The translations under genes and the position numbers were made by a program. A DNA stretch of 64,000 nucleotides from Chrysoporthe austroafricana (Eukaryota; Ascomycota; Sordariomycetes; Diaporthales; Cryphonectriaceae): contig JYIP02000010.1 of NCBI GenBank assembly GCA_001051155.2, positions 1,178,001-1,242,000 of the forward strand, in the 5' to 3' direction. This document shows positions 24,359 through 34,069 of this stretch, piece after piece. Numbering within the stretch: the stretch's first letter is position 1; each line of letters begins with the position of its first letter. Below the pieces are notes generated by a model that was not told the DNA's origin, did not search any database, and saw nothing but the letters and a program-made list of their open reading frames with translations.

Positions 24359-25050
24359 AGTAGCTTCCCTAAGAGTTACTTATTTAATGCTTTGCTCTTA
24401 TTGCAAGGATTATAACTTTGCTTTCAATTATAAGGTTATTAGTTCTGAGTTTTCCCGTTATTAAACTTGCATTCGCTTAAACCTTTCAAATTGCGATATT
24501 CGGGAATTATTGCTTAGATAATTCGATAGGATTACTGCTTATTATTGTCGCTTAAAAACCGAGGTCGAGTTTATTGAAAAAGAAGCTGCTGCTTTAAATC
24601 CTAAATTCTTGTATTTTCGCAAGCAAAAGCGAATATAGTACGAGAAGATAATGCGAGCAATATATTAGGGAATTGATAATATAGCGGAACTGGAAAAGGT
24701 AGAAGCCGAAAAGGCTAAGGAAGAGCGTTGTAAAGCTAAAGCCGAGAGTTGCGTTACGAAACCCTTAGTTTTTAAAGGTTTTTTTCCTAAAAGCCTTAAT
24801 TTAAATGCTGTATTGCAGCAGTTTAAGTCGGATACTAATTAGTTTATTATCGATTTAAGTTCTAAGTTTGAAAATATAGCCGGGCTTTTTAGTATTAATT
24901 ATTCGTATAGCTAATTAATACAACGTTTTAATTAATTACTTATTTAATTAGTATTTTTGCTAATTATTTTCCAGTATTTCTTAATAGGTTTATTTTATTG
25001 GTTTCGGTTTGCATTGCTTAATTAGAGTTTTTTATAGCTAATAAAAGTAC
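24359..25050 (-). mobile_element. Element D right remnant: antisense ORF (reads +) and end of the element
   Basis: This continues the sequence broken at 9238. On the + strand a frame reads KEAAALNPKF, then ELEKVEAEKAKEERCKAKAE, then AVLQQFKSDTN, matching the antisense ORF of the other copies. Homology to the elements fades near 25,000-25,050, and no gag, RT or second LTR of D follows, so D is truncated. Confidence 0.6.
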
Positions 25051-25937
25051 TAGTTTTTTGATCCGGCTGTTAGCCTCTTGAAGACAACTAAGTCTCAGAT
25101 TCAATGCTTTAGAGCACTGCAGCAACCCGAAACTCGACTTGCTCCTTAACTCAGCCTTCAGTCTGCTGCTTGACATACGCATATTGAATCTTCCAATGCC
25201 TATGCTCTGGGGGCTGTAGTTGAATATACTTAAGAGAGCTTCGATGGTTTTCATGTTCAAGCCCTTGCAGTGCCAGTTATTTCACTTATATCTTTTGAGC
25301 TTGACACTTTTTCTCGGCCCTCTTCTCAAGTGCTGCGGTTTTTGGTTAGTTCTAATTAGAATCCGAAGACCGGGATATCAGTCCGACGTAGCCGTATTTA
25401 AAGGTCTTTCTGGCCACCGCTAAGAGTGCAGCTCTCTTAGAAGGCTGAGGTGAGATTACTGGCTTGGGCGCATTAATGACTTCATTTATGATAGGTAGCA
25501 ATTTGCAGAGAATATAGAGCTCCCGGCGCTTGAGATTCATCTGCAATTTTGTGCGTATTCAAAGTCTCTTGCCCTCGAAGCCGCGGTGCGTAAGCGACTC
25601 TGGCCGCATTGGAGGTTTCGAAATCCCCTAGCTGACTCCGTAGTTTTAATAGTAAGCTAGCCAGGGTGAGGCCGCTTCGCTAGGCATCATGACGATACCA
25701 CAGTCACAAACGCGCATAGAAGGGAGGAAATCAAACGGCGAGGGCCATGATGGGTTCGATCGTGATGAGCCGGATTCATATAATACAAAGACCTCTCGTC
25801 CCGTCCTCGAGACACACGTCCTCCGAAGCATCCAACCCGTCGCACCATCGCAATACAATATTGTCTTCTACAGCTGTCGCGTACCAAGACTCGTTCACAT
25901 TCTTCACTTCTTTTACTAGTCATATCCGCATCCCTAA
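25051..25937. other. Island left border, no recognised gene
   Basis: Base composition returns to normal at about 25,050. Several short overlapping open frames on both strands (for example 25018-25260 and 25352-25546 on -) have no motif I recognise and no consistent coding signal. The last 200 bases are the likely promoter and leader of the secreted protein starting at 25,938. Confidence 0.4.
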
Positions 25938-26351
25938 ATGACTACAATGCAAATCATTGCCATCACTTCCGCGTTTCTCACGGCCATCGCTGCCGCCGCT
26001 CCCGGCACCTCCACCCTAGCCGAGCGAGACAACGTCTCGGGCTACAACGCAGACATGGATGTCGCTCATTACGAGGACTGCTGGAACCTCTGGGTTACCC
26101 AGCTCGGCATCACGGGCATCAGCGACAACCAGGGCGAGAGCACCTTCACCTGCTCCAACAGCAGCTATCCTGACATCCCCTTCTGGAACGACAAGTACCA
26201 GGGATACCTCTGGAACGGCAGTCCTGTCTCGGCCGTGACGAACTCTAAAGATCAGATGTTCAGGGATATGTCTGCCAAGTATGAGCATAGCGACTACATT
26301 GTGTGGGATGGAGCGTATGCACGAGCCGTTGGGTACCAGACCAACAATTAA
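25938..26351 (+). CDS. Small secreted protein, 137 residues, unknown function
   Basis: The N-terminus MTTMQIIAITSAFLTAIAAA is a typical signal peptide, with likely cleavage near the Ala-Ala-Ala-Pro stretch at residues 18-22. The mature part is about 115 residues, acidic and rich in Trp, Tyr, Asp and Asn. It has only two cysteines, in EDCWNLW (about residue 48) and FTCSNSSY (about residue 72), which could form one disulfide. NSS is a possible N-glycosylation site. There is no intron. It is the first gene after the left AT-rich block, a common setting for effector-like secreted proteins, but I see no known effector motif. The reading frame and secretion are well supported and the role is unknown. 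The second Met at residue 4 could be the true start. Confidence 0.75.
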   Translation: MTTMQIIAITSAFLTAIAAAAPGTSTLAERDNVSGYNADMDVAHYEDCWNLWVTQLGITGISDNQGESTFTCSNSSYPDIPFWNDKYQGYLWNGSPVSAVTNSKDQMFRDMSAKYEHSDYIVWDGAYARAVGYQTNN

Positions 26352-27145
26352 CTTATGGCTGATTGTGGTCTGATCCTAAGATTTGCGTGTGGGCCTTTTA
26401 CGATAGATTGACCAGTGGTCTGCGAGATAGCTTGAGGTGCTGATGGCTTCGAGGCCGGCCTCGGAGAGTGAATGAGATTGACCTGACCTTGTTCGCTGCT
26501 GCTTTACGGAAAGAGTTCGTCCCAAAACTTGAAGAAAGAGTTTATCCGTTCTAGCTGACTTAAAAAAAAGAACTTCCGTTTCTGTATAAATTATGATGTT
26601 ATTGTATTATTAACCCAGGGTTCAGTGGGGCCAGGACCACGCTGGTCTGAATCCAACACCCGCGGCAAGGAACGTTCTCATGTAAGCATCTTTGTACGTA
26701 AGCCTGGGTTAGCGATGGGCTCGCTGGGCTCGATATCGATCCAGGACTGGTAGGTTGCATGTTTCATAGCTGCTCTTCAGTCGTCAATCTAAGTAGCAGT
26801 TCCCTCTACAACTGTGGCCTCACCTCTGATACCTCTTTGGTGTATTTTTGTATAGCCTAGCGTAAACTTATTATTGAGGTGTCACTCGTGCCCCGCCTTT
26901 TCCCCGCGTGCAGACAACCCAACCCCTCCACCTTGCTCCCTTGCTCCCTGCGGAGTAAGCCCGAGCGCCCTAACGAACGACTGTTCCTCCCTTTATTATT
27001 GCCTTTCTGTGGCGGCAGACTCGATATAGAGCCTTCCCACACATACACACACACGCACACACTCTCTTGTCCCTTCGAATCGAGGCGCTACCAGGTCCCT
27101 ACATCACACTAGACCACCAGCCCACGAGCATTATTCTTCAGGAAC
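26352..27145. other. Intergenic region with a CA-rich microsatellite
   Basis: I see no gene. A short CA repeat (about 27,043-27,062) and pyrimidine-rich stretches lie within 100 bases upstream of the 27,146 start, as is common in fungal promoters and leaders. Confidence 0.45.
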
Positions 27146-29281
27146 ATGGAGCAACCCGATGCTAGTGTTGTCATCCGGGACTTGCACCAGGATCTGGCGC
27201 GGAAATATCGGCTGCATGGTGCCACGATTGAGACGCTATGGAAGGCATTCACCAAAGCACAGCGGACCAAGGCTATCAGAGAGGGAGCAGCGGATGGTGT
27301 TGTGCTCAAGCATCGTATGGACCCCTCGATGGGCAATGTCTGCAAGATCGTTCCAGAGTGGAATCTTCGAGATGTCGCCGACTCAAGCGATTTCCTCCTG
27401 GACCTCCTTCGCTACCGTGCCACGACTACATTGATGGAACAGTATGGCGAGCATCATCCCATGAATCCAGGAGGCGATCTCGGCTTCATCTCAACCATGA
27501 TGCAGACAAGAAATCTCCGGCTCGTGGACGAGCTTCGCCTGAGCGATGCCTTCACTGTCTTCCTCGACAACGACGACCACTATGGAAAATGTTACACTAT
27601 CGCGCCGGGGCTGGATCGCAACCAAGCGCTTGCCGGCTTTGAGCCTGCGATACAAGGGGGCCTTTGCATCCCCCAGTCTACTGCGGAGTTGGTTTTCATG
27701 AGACAGAGCAACCTTCTCCAGGCGCTCAATATCATCATCGAGGACATTCTAGAGATCGGATCCAAAACCAGAGCCGAGAAAAAGCAACACTCTAGAGACG
27801 TTGATGCGGCGGCTGCGGCTATGACCCGGCTGTCTATCCAGGCGCGGCCGACGAAACGCTCTCTCACCGACCTTCTCGAGGCTGCCAAGGACCAGAAGGG
27901 TCTGTCTGATGAGTACCTCCACCTGCTCATCGAGGAGCCGGTTGTGCTGGCGCACGCCGTGAACGTCACATTTTTCAGCCGCCCTGAGCTTGTCGCTGAT
28001 GAGAAGGGTCGTTCGCTGCCTATTCATACGGATCGCTTTATCAGCCCTGTCTTCTTTGATGTGATCCATGGGGCCATCCAGGGTGCTGCGATCTGGAACT
28101 ATCTCCATCAGCTACTTGGGCTTCTTGAAGCAACAGCCGACAGAGTCCGCCGGATGGTCATCCTCCAGGAGTTCTCCAATGTCTGCCATCTTCAATACGA
28201 CCGGACGCAGTGTCTCCTCAAGCGCCAGGTTCAGACCGGCACCGGCAAGAGATACTTCAAGAGGGTTGCCAATGTCTATGACAATGGCAATGCACGAGTC
28301 ACCATGAGAATCAAGCCGGAGGAGTTAACGCGAGCCGAACCCCAGCTGCGCTACCTTTTGCGGCTCTGCCAGACTGAAACCAATGCCACGACGGCCGCGG
28401 GATGGATGGAGAAGCTGGGCAGTTTGCACGTTTCGCATCCAGAGGAACGCGAGAAGCTCGCGGAGCGAGAGTTCAATGCTCTTTGGGATTATGCTGCCAT
28501 CGTCGCTTTTATGCAGGACGTAGCGCTTGGCATTTCCGTGCCACCACTCTCCCGCAAGACAGGACAGCTCTTTGTGTCACGATACAACGGTCTAGATAAC
28601 GAGCTAGCTCAGATCAAAGGCGATATCGATCTCACACAGTTTATAGTGCCAATCGACAACCTGCAGGAACCCGGTGTGGCAACCAGCACGCTAAGAGCTC
28701 TAGAAGAGGCCATCGTTGACAAGAAAGCAACCAAACTGGGTTTTATGTACCAGGATATGATAGAAGACTGTATTGCAGACGTCGAGAAGCAGTACCAAAA
28801 GATACAGGCCAAATTCGATCAGAAGGAGGAGCTGGCTCGATACCCTGCGCCGGATCCTCAGGTCCGCATTGAGCAGCGGAAACAGAAAGAGAAAACCCGG
28901 CCGAGTCATTCCTCAATTTTCGAACTCGTGCGCCCAACGGAAACGCCAGGGCAGGGGGATGGGAACACACCTCAGCTGCAGACATTTGTGGTGAGGAAGG
29001 CCACGGCAGAGGTCTTCACGACGCTTTTTGATAAGTCGAAGTCCCGGCGCCCAATTGCCTGGGCCTCTTTCGAAGCAGCCTTGGCCGACCTAGACTTCTC
29101 TGTCATTCCTAGGTTCGGGTCCGTCTATACCTTCGTTCCACCAGCGACTATGGCCGTGAACAAGTCTCTGACGCTGCACCGACCGCACAAGTCGAACATC
29201 GAGGGGTGGTTGGTGCCGACCTTCGCACGTCGGCTGAACAGGTTGTATGGATGGGGAAAGGATACCTTTCGGTCTGAGTGA
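27146..29281 (+). CDS. Large fungal protein of the 'ipa protein' type, 711 residues
   Basis: A single uninterrupted frame starts at the ATG after a pyrimidine-rich leader and ends TGA at 29,279-29,281. There is no signal peptide or membrane segment, so it is probably intracellular. The middle (about residues 200-620) is mostly helical and charged, with Lys/Glu/Gln-rich stretches near 570-610. The C-terminal 110 residues form a compact block (FVVRKATAEVFTTLF, then PRFGSVYTFVPPATM, then a His-containing strand LTLHRPHKSN, then FARRLNRLYGWG). That block loosely resembles the small HicA-type alpha/beta fold, where a His follows a strand. I recall similar proteins annotated as 'ipa protein' in many Pezizomycotina, without proven function. 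The frame is certain and the family name is from memory. Confidence 0.7.
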   Translation: MEQPDASVVIRDLHQDLARKYRLHGATIETLWKAFTKAQRTKAIREGAADGVVLKHRMDPSMGNVCKIVPEWNLRDVADSSDFLLDLLRYRATTTLMEQYGEHHPMNPGGDLGFISTMMQTRNLRLVDELRLSDAFTVFLDNDDHYGKCYTIAPGLDRNQALAGFEPAIQGGLCIPQSTAELVFMRQSNLLQALNIIIEDILEIGSKTRAEKKQHSRDVDAAAAAMTRLSIQARPTKRSLTDLLEAAKDQKGLSDEYLHLLIEEPVVLAHAVNVTFFSRPELVADEKGRSLPIHTDRFISPVFFDVIHGAIQGAAIWNYLHQLLGLLEATADRVRRMVILQEFSNVCHLQYDRTQCLLKRQVQTGTGKRYFKRVANVYDNGNARVTMRIKPEELTRAEPQLRYLLRLCQTETNATTAAGWMEKLGSLHVSHPEEREKLAEREFNALWDYAAIVAFMQDVALGISVPPLSRKTGQLFVSRYNGLDNELAQIKGDIDLTQFIVPIDNLQEPGVATSTLRALEEAIVDKKATKLGFMYQDMIEDCIADVEKQYQKIQAKFDQKEELARYPAPDPQVRIEQRKQKEKTRPSHSSIFELVRPTETPGQGDGNTPQLQTFVVRKATAEVFTTLFDKSKSRRPIAWASFEAALADLDFSVIPRFGSVYTFVPPATMAVNKSLTLHRPHKSNIEGWLVPTFARRLNRLYGWGKDTFRSE

Positions 29282-31351
29282 TTACGATCGGCAAATCTTG
29301 GGCGAAGTGTTCTCGGAATTCTATCGAGGGAATAAGTGATCTATGTCCGGCTCTGCAGCTGCGCAGGTCGCGGAACGTACTGAAGAGAACGCCCTGAGCA
29401 CGTTGGCAAGGGCGCAGACCTGGTGGAACCCCATCGACGGGTGGAAAGACCCGATAGATGGTGGCCAAATACCACATTTTGTAGCAGGGCCAAGACGTGG
29501 CTGCAAGCACCCATCTGACCCCATCTTTTCACTCAACCCAGCTTTCGCACGTGAAATTGGTAATTGACACACTCTTACAGAGTATCATCTGTAAGTATAG
29601 CACACAGGATGACTTCGATATTGGTTTGCTACGCCCCATGGCTCCTTTTGTTATTTCGGCTCAGAGCTGCTTGTAATCGAGGTCTTGAAGGCGTCGAAAC
29701 CATATTTGCACGGGCACAAAGGCTGCTCTACGCCTGTGAAAGCTAATTATATATAATAATAGGACTGCAAGCATTGTCATAGGTCGTATGATCGATATTT
29801 ATGAAGCTGTAGGACTGAATGGAAGCTCGAGTGCGGCTAAGTCGAGTTCTTCTCAACCAGCCACCCCGATTGTCGGTTCAAAGCTGTCCTGGACGACGCT
29901 GAAAGTTGAATACGATGAAGAGCACGAATACATGTAGTGCATACAATTTCGAAAGCTTGAAAAGCTTATAAAGAATCTTGGAGTATTAGCGGTCAGCCTA
30001 ATAAATGCGCAAGGCAATAACAACTTTACATATATAATAGGCAGTCAATATATTCACGTATGGTTAATTCAGAACGCGAATAATTTGAGATATCTATAGT
30101 AGAAATGATCTAAGAATAACTTGTTGAATTACGCGCTTGGAAAGGAGGCGATTTAAAATATTCAAAATGAATGTTTTTTTTTTAATAAAAAAAAAACCAA
30201 AAAAAAAAACCCCTTCCCCCACAAACTGATCTCCAAGCTCCTCCGTATCTTCCGGTCTATGGACATAGCAGTCTCCAACAATCATCACTGGTCGTTTGCA
30301 GCCCACAAAACAAGCGGATGCTAGCAGCATTCAAAAATAGCAACCTTGATTCCTAACATCACGCCGTCGACCGCCAGCCAAGCGATCTACCTCAGAAACA
30401 GAAAACCATCGCTGAAAATACATAAATATGTATTTTATATGAAAACAGCAAATACCTTAATAAGTACTTATCAAATTGAAGTCATTAATTGCTAGAATTA
30501 TAGAATTTAAATAATTAGAAATCGTTTGAAAAATTGATATTTAAACGATTTGAAATTAAGAACGAAGTACATATAATTAAAACTTTTTTATTAAAGATAT
30601 TCTATAATTGCTATTTAATTGCAGTCCGACCTATGCCTTGTCTCGACGACGGCTCCGATAGCATCTGTTCTTAGTCTTTAATTGCCCTTACCTCTCGATG
30701 ATGTCAGGCCAGGCCATAGGCACTGTTCGTTTTGCTAGGCCTCGTTCTTTCGTCTGTCTGTACACACGCTTAATTTTGTTCGAGCTTACTGCTCTAGACC
30801 TGGTAGTTGGCACGAAATGCTAATACTATTTCTGGTTTATAAGCAAGACGTTTCAGGGAACTATTTTGTATTATAATAGTAAATTCGTATTTTATCCGTA
30901 TATCATACAATAATCATCAGCTATCTTGGCTATAGCATTGAAAGAAAACCGTTTACTTAAATTGCCGTTTAAAAGTAAGAAAATTCTAGCTTTACATATC
31001 CAGCTCTTCAATCTGGGGTCGACTGGATCGATATCGATCCTATCGATCCTAACTCTAATTTTTGCTTATGCAATTACGAACCCTTGTACTCCTTACACAA
31101 GGGAGTTCTTTTGCTGCGGGTGTTGGATGCGGCCAGCGTAGCCCTGATTCCACTGAGTCGGCCTTGTTCCGTAACCTTCCTTAAGCCTAGATCATGACAC
31201 TATATAAATAGCATAACTAATACATTTTACTGCTTAAAAAGGAATTCTTAAGCTAAGCTTCAATGGAAGACTATATATATAAAAAAAGAGCTAAGCAATA
31301 ATCTACTCCCCAGCAGGATCTACTAGTCCGCTTTGTCCATATACTCGTTTC
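29282..31351. other. Gene-poor stretch with AT-rich repeat fragments
   Basis: I see no gene in about 2 kb. A homopolymer-rich segment (T, A and C runs) lies at 30,174-30,218. About 30,430-30,630 and 30,850-31,080 are AT-rich. The latter contains TGGATCGATATCGATCCTAT-like palindromic text also present in the LTRs of this window, so it is probably a decayed LTR fragment. Confidence 0.5.
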
Positions 31352-31966
31352 TCATTTCAAACTCGTGCATAAGCCTAAGCTTAAAACGTGATCAAATATC
31401 TTTTGGGCTGCTTGCTCAGCGGTCAAAGTAGTAGTATCCAGCTCCAATGCATATTTTGATTCTGCAAAACGATGAATAGTGCATCCGCGGCGGAAAAATC
31501 GCAAGAGGTCGGGATCGAGTATTTTATGGTGTCTCTCGCGTTCTGCTGTACCAAGCCTCTCCAAGTTGACTATCTCATCGCACTCGAGCACGATTGGGAT
31601 CAGAGCGCATTTCCGGGATTGAGCCGCTTTAAGGAATTCGGCACATGTAGCTGATCCTATAGGGTCACTGGATTGAAAATCGGTGAAAATGTAGAAGTGG
31701 GCGTATGTCGATACGTTTTCGGCCAGGCTAGTGAAAATAGCGGCCCGGATACCTTTACGGAGATCTTGGTAGCCAGACTCTGTGCGGTGCAGAACGGCAT
31801 CGGCCGGATCAATCAGGAGGTGGTTGTGAACAAGTCGGCCATGCTGTCCGAGCAGACGCTGAAGGATGCGCGCAATAGTAAGCTTGCCTGTGCCGGGGAA
31901 CCCGTTGATATGAATGATTGGCCTGGGTTCTGCAATACGTGCAAGATTACCACCCTGAGAAGTCAT
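31352..31966 (-). CDS. P-loop kinase-like protein, 204 residues
   Basis: The segment HINGFPGTGKLTIA (Walker A, residues 22-30) follows a short beta strand (PIIHI). This is the start of a small nucleotide-binding kinase fold. After it comes a Leu-rich helix, then HNHLLIDPADAV, a layout like shikimate-kinase or chloramphenicol-phosphotransferase-type P-loop enzymes. A second strand (CALIPIVLECDE, about residues 119-130) precedes RLGTAERERHH, a possible lid with arginines. It ends with a helix (TAEQAAQKIFDHVLSL) typical of such kinases. The substrate is unknown. The gene has no intron, lies about 640 bases beyond the 3' end of the repeat precursor and is on the same strand, so it may or may not belong to that cluster. 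Fold call good, function open. Confidence 0.7.
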   Translation of the reverse strand: MTSQGGNLARIAEPRPIIHINGFPGTGKLTIARILQRLLGQHGRLVHNHLLIDPADAVLHRTESGYQDLRKGIRAAIFTSLAENVSTYAHFYIFTDFQSSDPIGSATCAEFLKAAQSRKCALIPIVLECDEIVNLERLGTAERERHHKILDPDLLRFFRRGCTIHRFAESKYALELDTTTLTAEQAAQKIFDHVLSLGLCTSLK

Positions 31967-32605
31967 TTTCCAAAGTTGCGATCCAAATGAGAAAAAGCAA
32001 AGAGAAATTCAGGACGAGAGAGGCTCGCTTAACAGGTAGGAATTCGTAGTGGCGTTACTGATGGGTAGCTATGGAGGAATGATAACGATACTAGGGCGAA
32101 AGGCCTCGCTGAGATTTAAATTAAGACGGCATTAAGGAGTCAAAGGATTACCTAGATCCTGGGTTCGTCGTGATATGCTATGGGTCCCAGGTTCTCCGTC
32201 TCTTATTGCCGGCCTCACCTGGGATCCAATCATTTTCATCGATAAGTACAGTGAACATTTACGAATGTGACTGTCGTAAAAGCACATGATTTTACAAATA
32301 CCCACTTACAACTGACCGGATTCGGAGATATAGGAAGAGATCAGGTCAAAAAAGTGAAAGTTAAAACATCCCATAACACAGATGTGGCAAATAGTACTTC
32401 ATTTAGATTCGTCAAGCCATAAAGGCTATGCGGTTGCTAAACTAAATACTGTGTGGGCCAAATACTTACTGATTTCATAGAAGGCGGAACACCACGCCAC
32501 GAGCCACTCCCTCCGCGAGCAAGACGAGAACACTGCTGCTCATAAAGTTTGTAAGTCACTCACGACAAGAATCTATCTGCGGGCAAAAGCCTTGGAGATG
32601 CAGAT
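31967..32605. other. Intergenic, no gene seen
   Basis: This 640-base stretch separates the P-loop gene start from the 3' end of the repeat precursor. It should hold the promoter of the former and the 3' UTR of the latter. No motif recognised. Confidence 0.4.
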
Positions 32606-33466
32606 TTAATGCTTCTCAACAAGCTGTAGATTCGAAGTCAGCCTATATTCTAATACATAAGATTTTTCCCTACTCAGAATACTTACACCAGCGCAAGCCA
32701 TATCGCCGCGAGCAACGCATGCAAGCTCGTTGGGGCTGATCTCCTCTCTTATGACGAGCTAGGTCTCGGTTAGCTCGGAATTCATGTGAGGTCATGTGAA
32801 AAAGCAATACTTACGCCAGCACAAGCCATATCACCGCGGGCAACGCATGCCAGCTCGTTGGGCTTGACTTCGGCACGCTTCTTGTTCGCCTCGTTACGTG
32901 CAACAAGCTACATAAAATTGTTAAGATTGGGCGCCTGAAGCCGAGCTCGAAATCTCTATATATTATCACTCACACCGGCACAGGCCATGTCACCGCGGGC
33001 AACGCACGCAAGCTCGTTGCCAACCTCCTCCACGGACCGCGTGTCTGCAACAAGCTGAACCGAAGTGTTCATAATTAGTTCCCATTAGATTGCAAGCTAG
33101 TATAGGAGGATAACTTACCCCAGTGCAAGCCATGTCACCACGAGCCACGCAGGCGAGCTCGTTGGCAAGGGCCTCGTCGGCGCGCTTGCCCACGAGGCCG
33201 GCGCAAGCCATGTCACCTCGGGCAACGCAGGCCAGCTCGTTGCTCAAGTCCTCCACAGATCGTGTCTTCCCGACAAGCTGACTGGGGTGTTAATTTATTA
33301 TCACTCGTCCGCAAGTTTTGCAAGTGAGACTTACCCCGGCACATGCCATGTCACCACGAGCCACGCAGGCCAGCTCATTGCCAACCTGCTCAACAGTGCG
33401 TGTTTGGACTGGCAGAGTGCTAGCAGAAGCCAATGCAGCGGCGACGACGAAGATAGTGCAACGCAT
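32606..33466 (-). CDS. Secreted tandem-repeat peptide precursor with six Cys-flanked RGD units
   Basis: Six exons on the minus strand: 33466-33335, 33277-33119, 33054-32974, 32907-32815, 32758-32687 and 32623-32606. They total 555 nt and encode 184 residues. Introns are 56-66 nt with GTAAGT or GTGAGT donors and CAG or TAG acceptors, all in phase 0. Residues 1-16 (MRCTIFVVAAALASAS) form a signal peptide. Then come six copies of NELACVARGDMACAG, one with T for the second-last A. Spacers begin LVGK, LVAD, LVAR or LVIR. Two spacers contain KR (GKR-A and KKR-A), possible Kex2 sites; the others have single Arg (TR, AR, IR). The last exon encodes only LVEKH. Each unit could close a CVARGDMAC disulfide loop. 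The layout fits a Kex2-processed repeat protein, a RiPP precursor or a pheromone-like precursor (alpha-type pheromones share C-x3-G spacing but carry Trp, absent here). I do not recognise a named family. It lies head-to-head with the asparaginase gene, about 600 bases apart. Confidence 0.85.
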
Positions 33467-34069
33467 TTTAGGCGATTGAGGGGGAATGCAAATGAGATAT
33501 GTAGGCAGATCTTGGAATTGGTTTTCTCTAGACGGGGTGAAATTGCTGGCTGTGTGCTGTTGAGAATAATTTCATAGTCATCGCAATCTTTTCAATTTAT
33601 ATAGACTGTAAAGTGCTGAAATGCCCCCCTTAGCGTCACTGACTGTTCCGCGCTACTCGCCGTCGCCACCTTCGGCTTTGGGAGCCGCAAGATGAGGCCG
33701 ACCATAAGATTGCTTTACGGATAGTGGATCACCTTCACAGCATGCACGTTAGGTCTCACTTTCAGGCACACTTCTCGTTTACCGCTCGTTCGGCCCTGCA
33801 CTACTTCTGGCCTCACAATGCTTTTTTTTTATGCCGCACCTATGCATGCCAACCTTAGACCCCTAGTCAGCGCACTCACTTCCCTTTCTTGGCCTTCTTG
33901 CGCCCGGGGTGACGAACCTCCAGAGGATGCCTTTGTTTCTCCACTTAAGCCATATCTACTACCCAGAAAGAAACCATCTATAATATGCACAAGATTCTCT
34001 ATGTTAACGAGGCATATACACGAGAACAATACGCAAAATCTAGCGATATTGAATACATTTCGCTGCAGG
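33467..34069. promoter_or_regulatory. Shared divergent promoter of the repeat precursor and asparaginase genes
   Basis: These 603 bases separate two divergent start codons. On the minus strand a TATA-like TATATAAAT lies at 33,595-33,603, about 130 bases upstream of the precursor ATG, giving a plausible leader of about 100 bases. A C6 run is near 33,622. Divergent spacing suggests shared control, which is an inference. Confidence 0.5.

Noticed and set aside
25018..25546. Minus-strand frames of 80 and 64 codons as a possible transposase fragment
   Set aside because: I saw Leu/Lys/Ser-rich text but no catalytic or DNA-binding motif, so no call is supported.
32690..33470. Direct repeats with non-repetitive spacers, superficially like a CRISPR array
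   Set aside because: The repeats are protein-coding units with codon-level variation and the spacers are introns with proper splice sites. The genome is fungal.
33287..33577. 96-codon frame on + over the precursor gene
   Set aside because: Shadow of the minus-strand precursor. The minus-strand exons have a signal peptide, repeats and splice sites.
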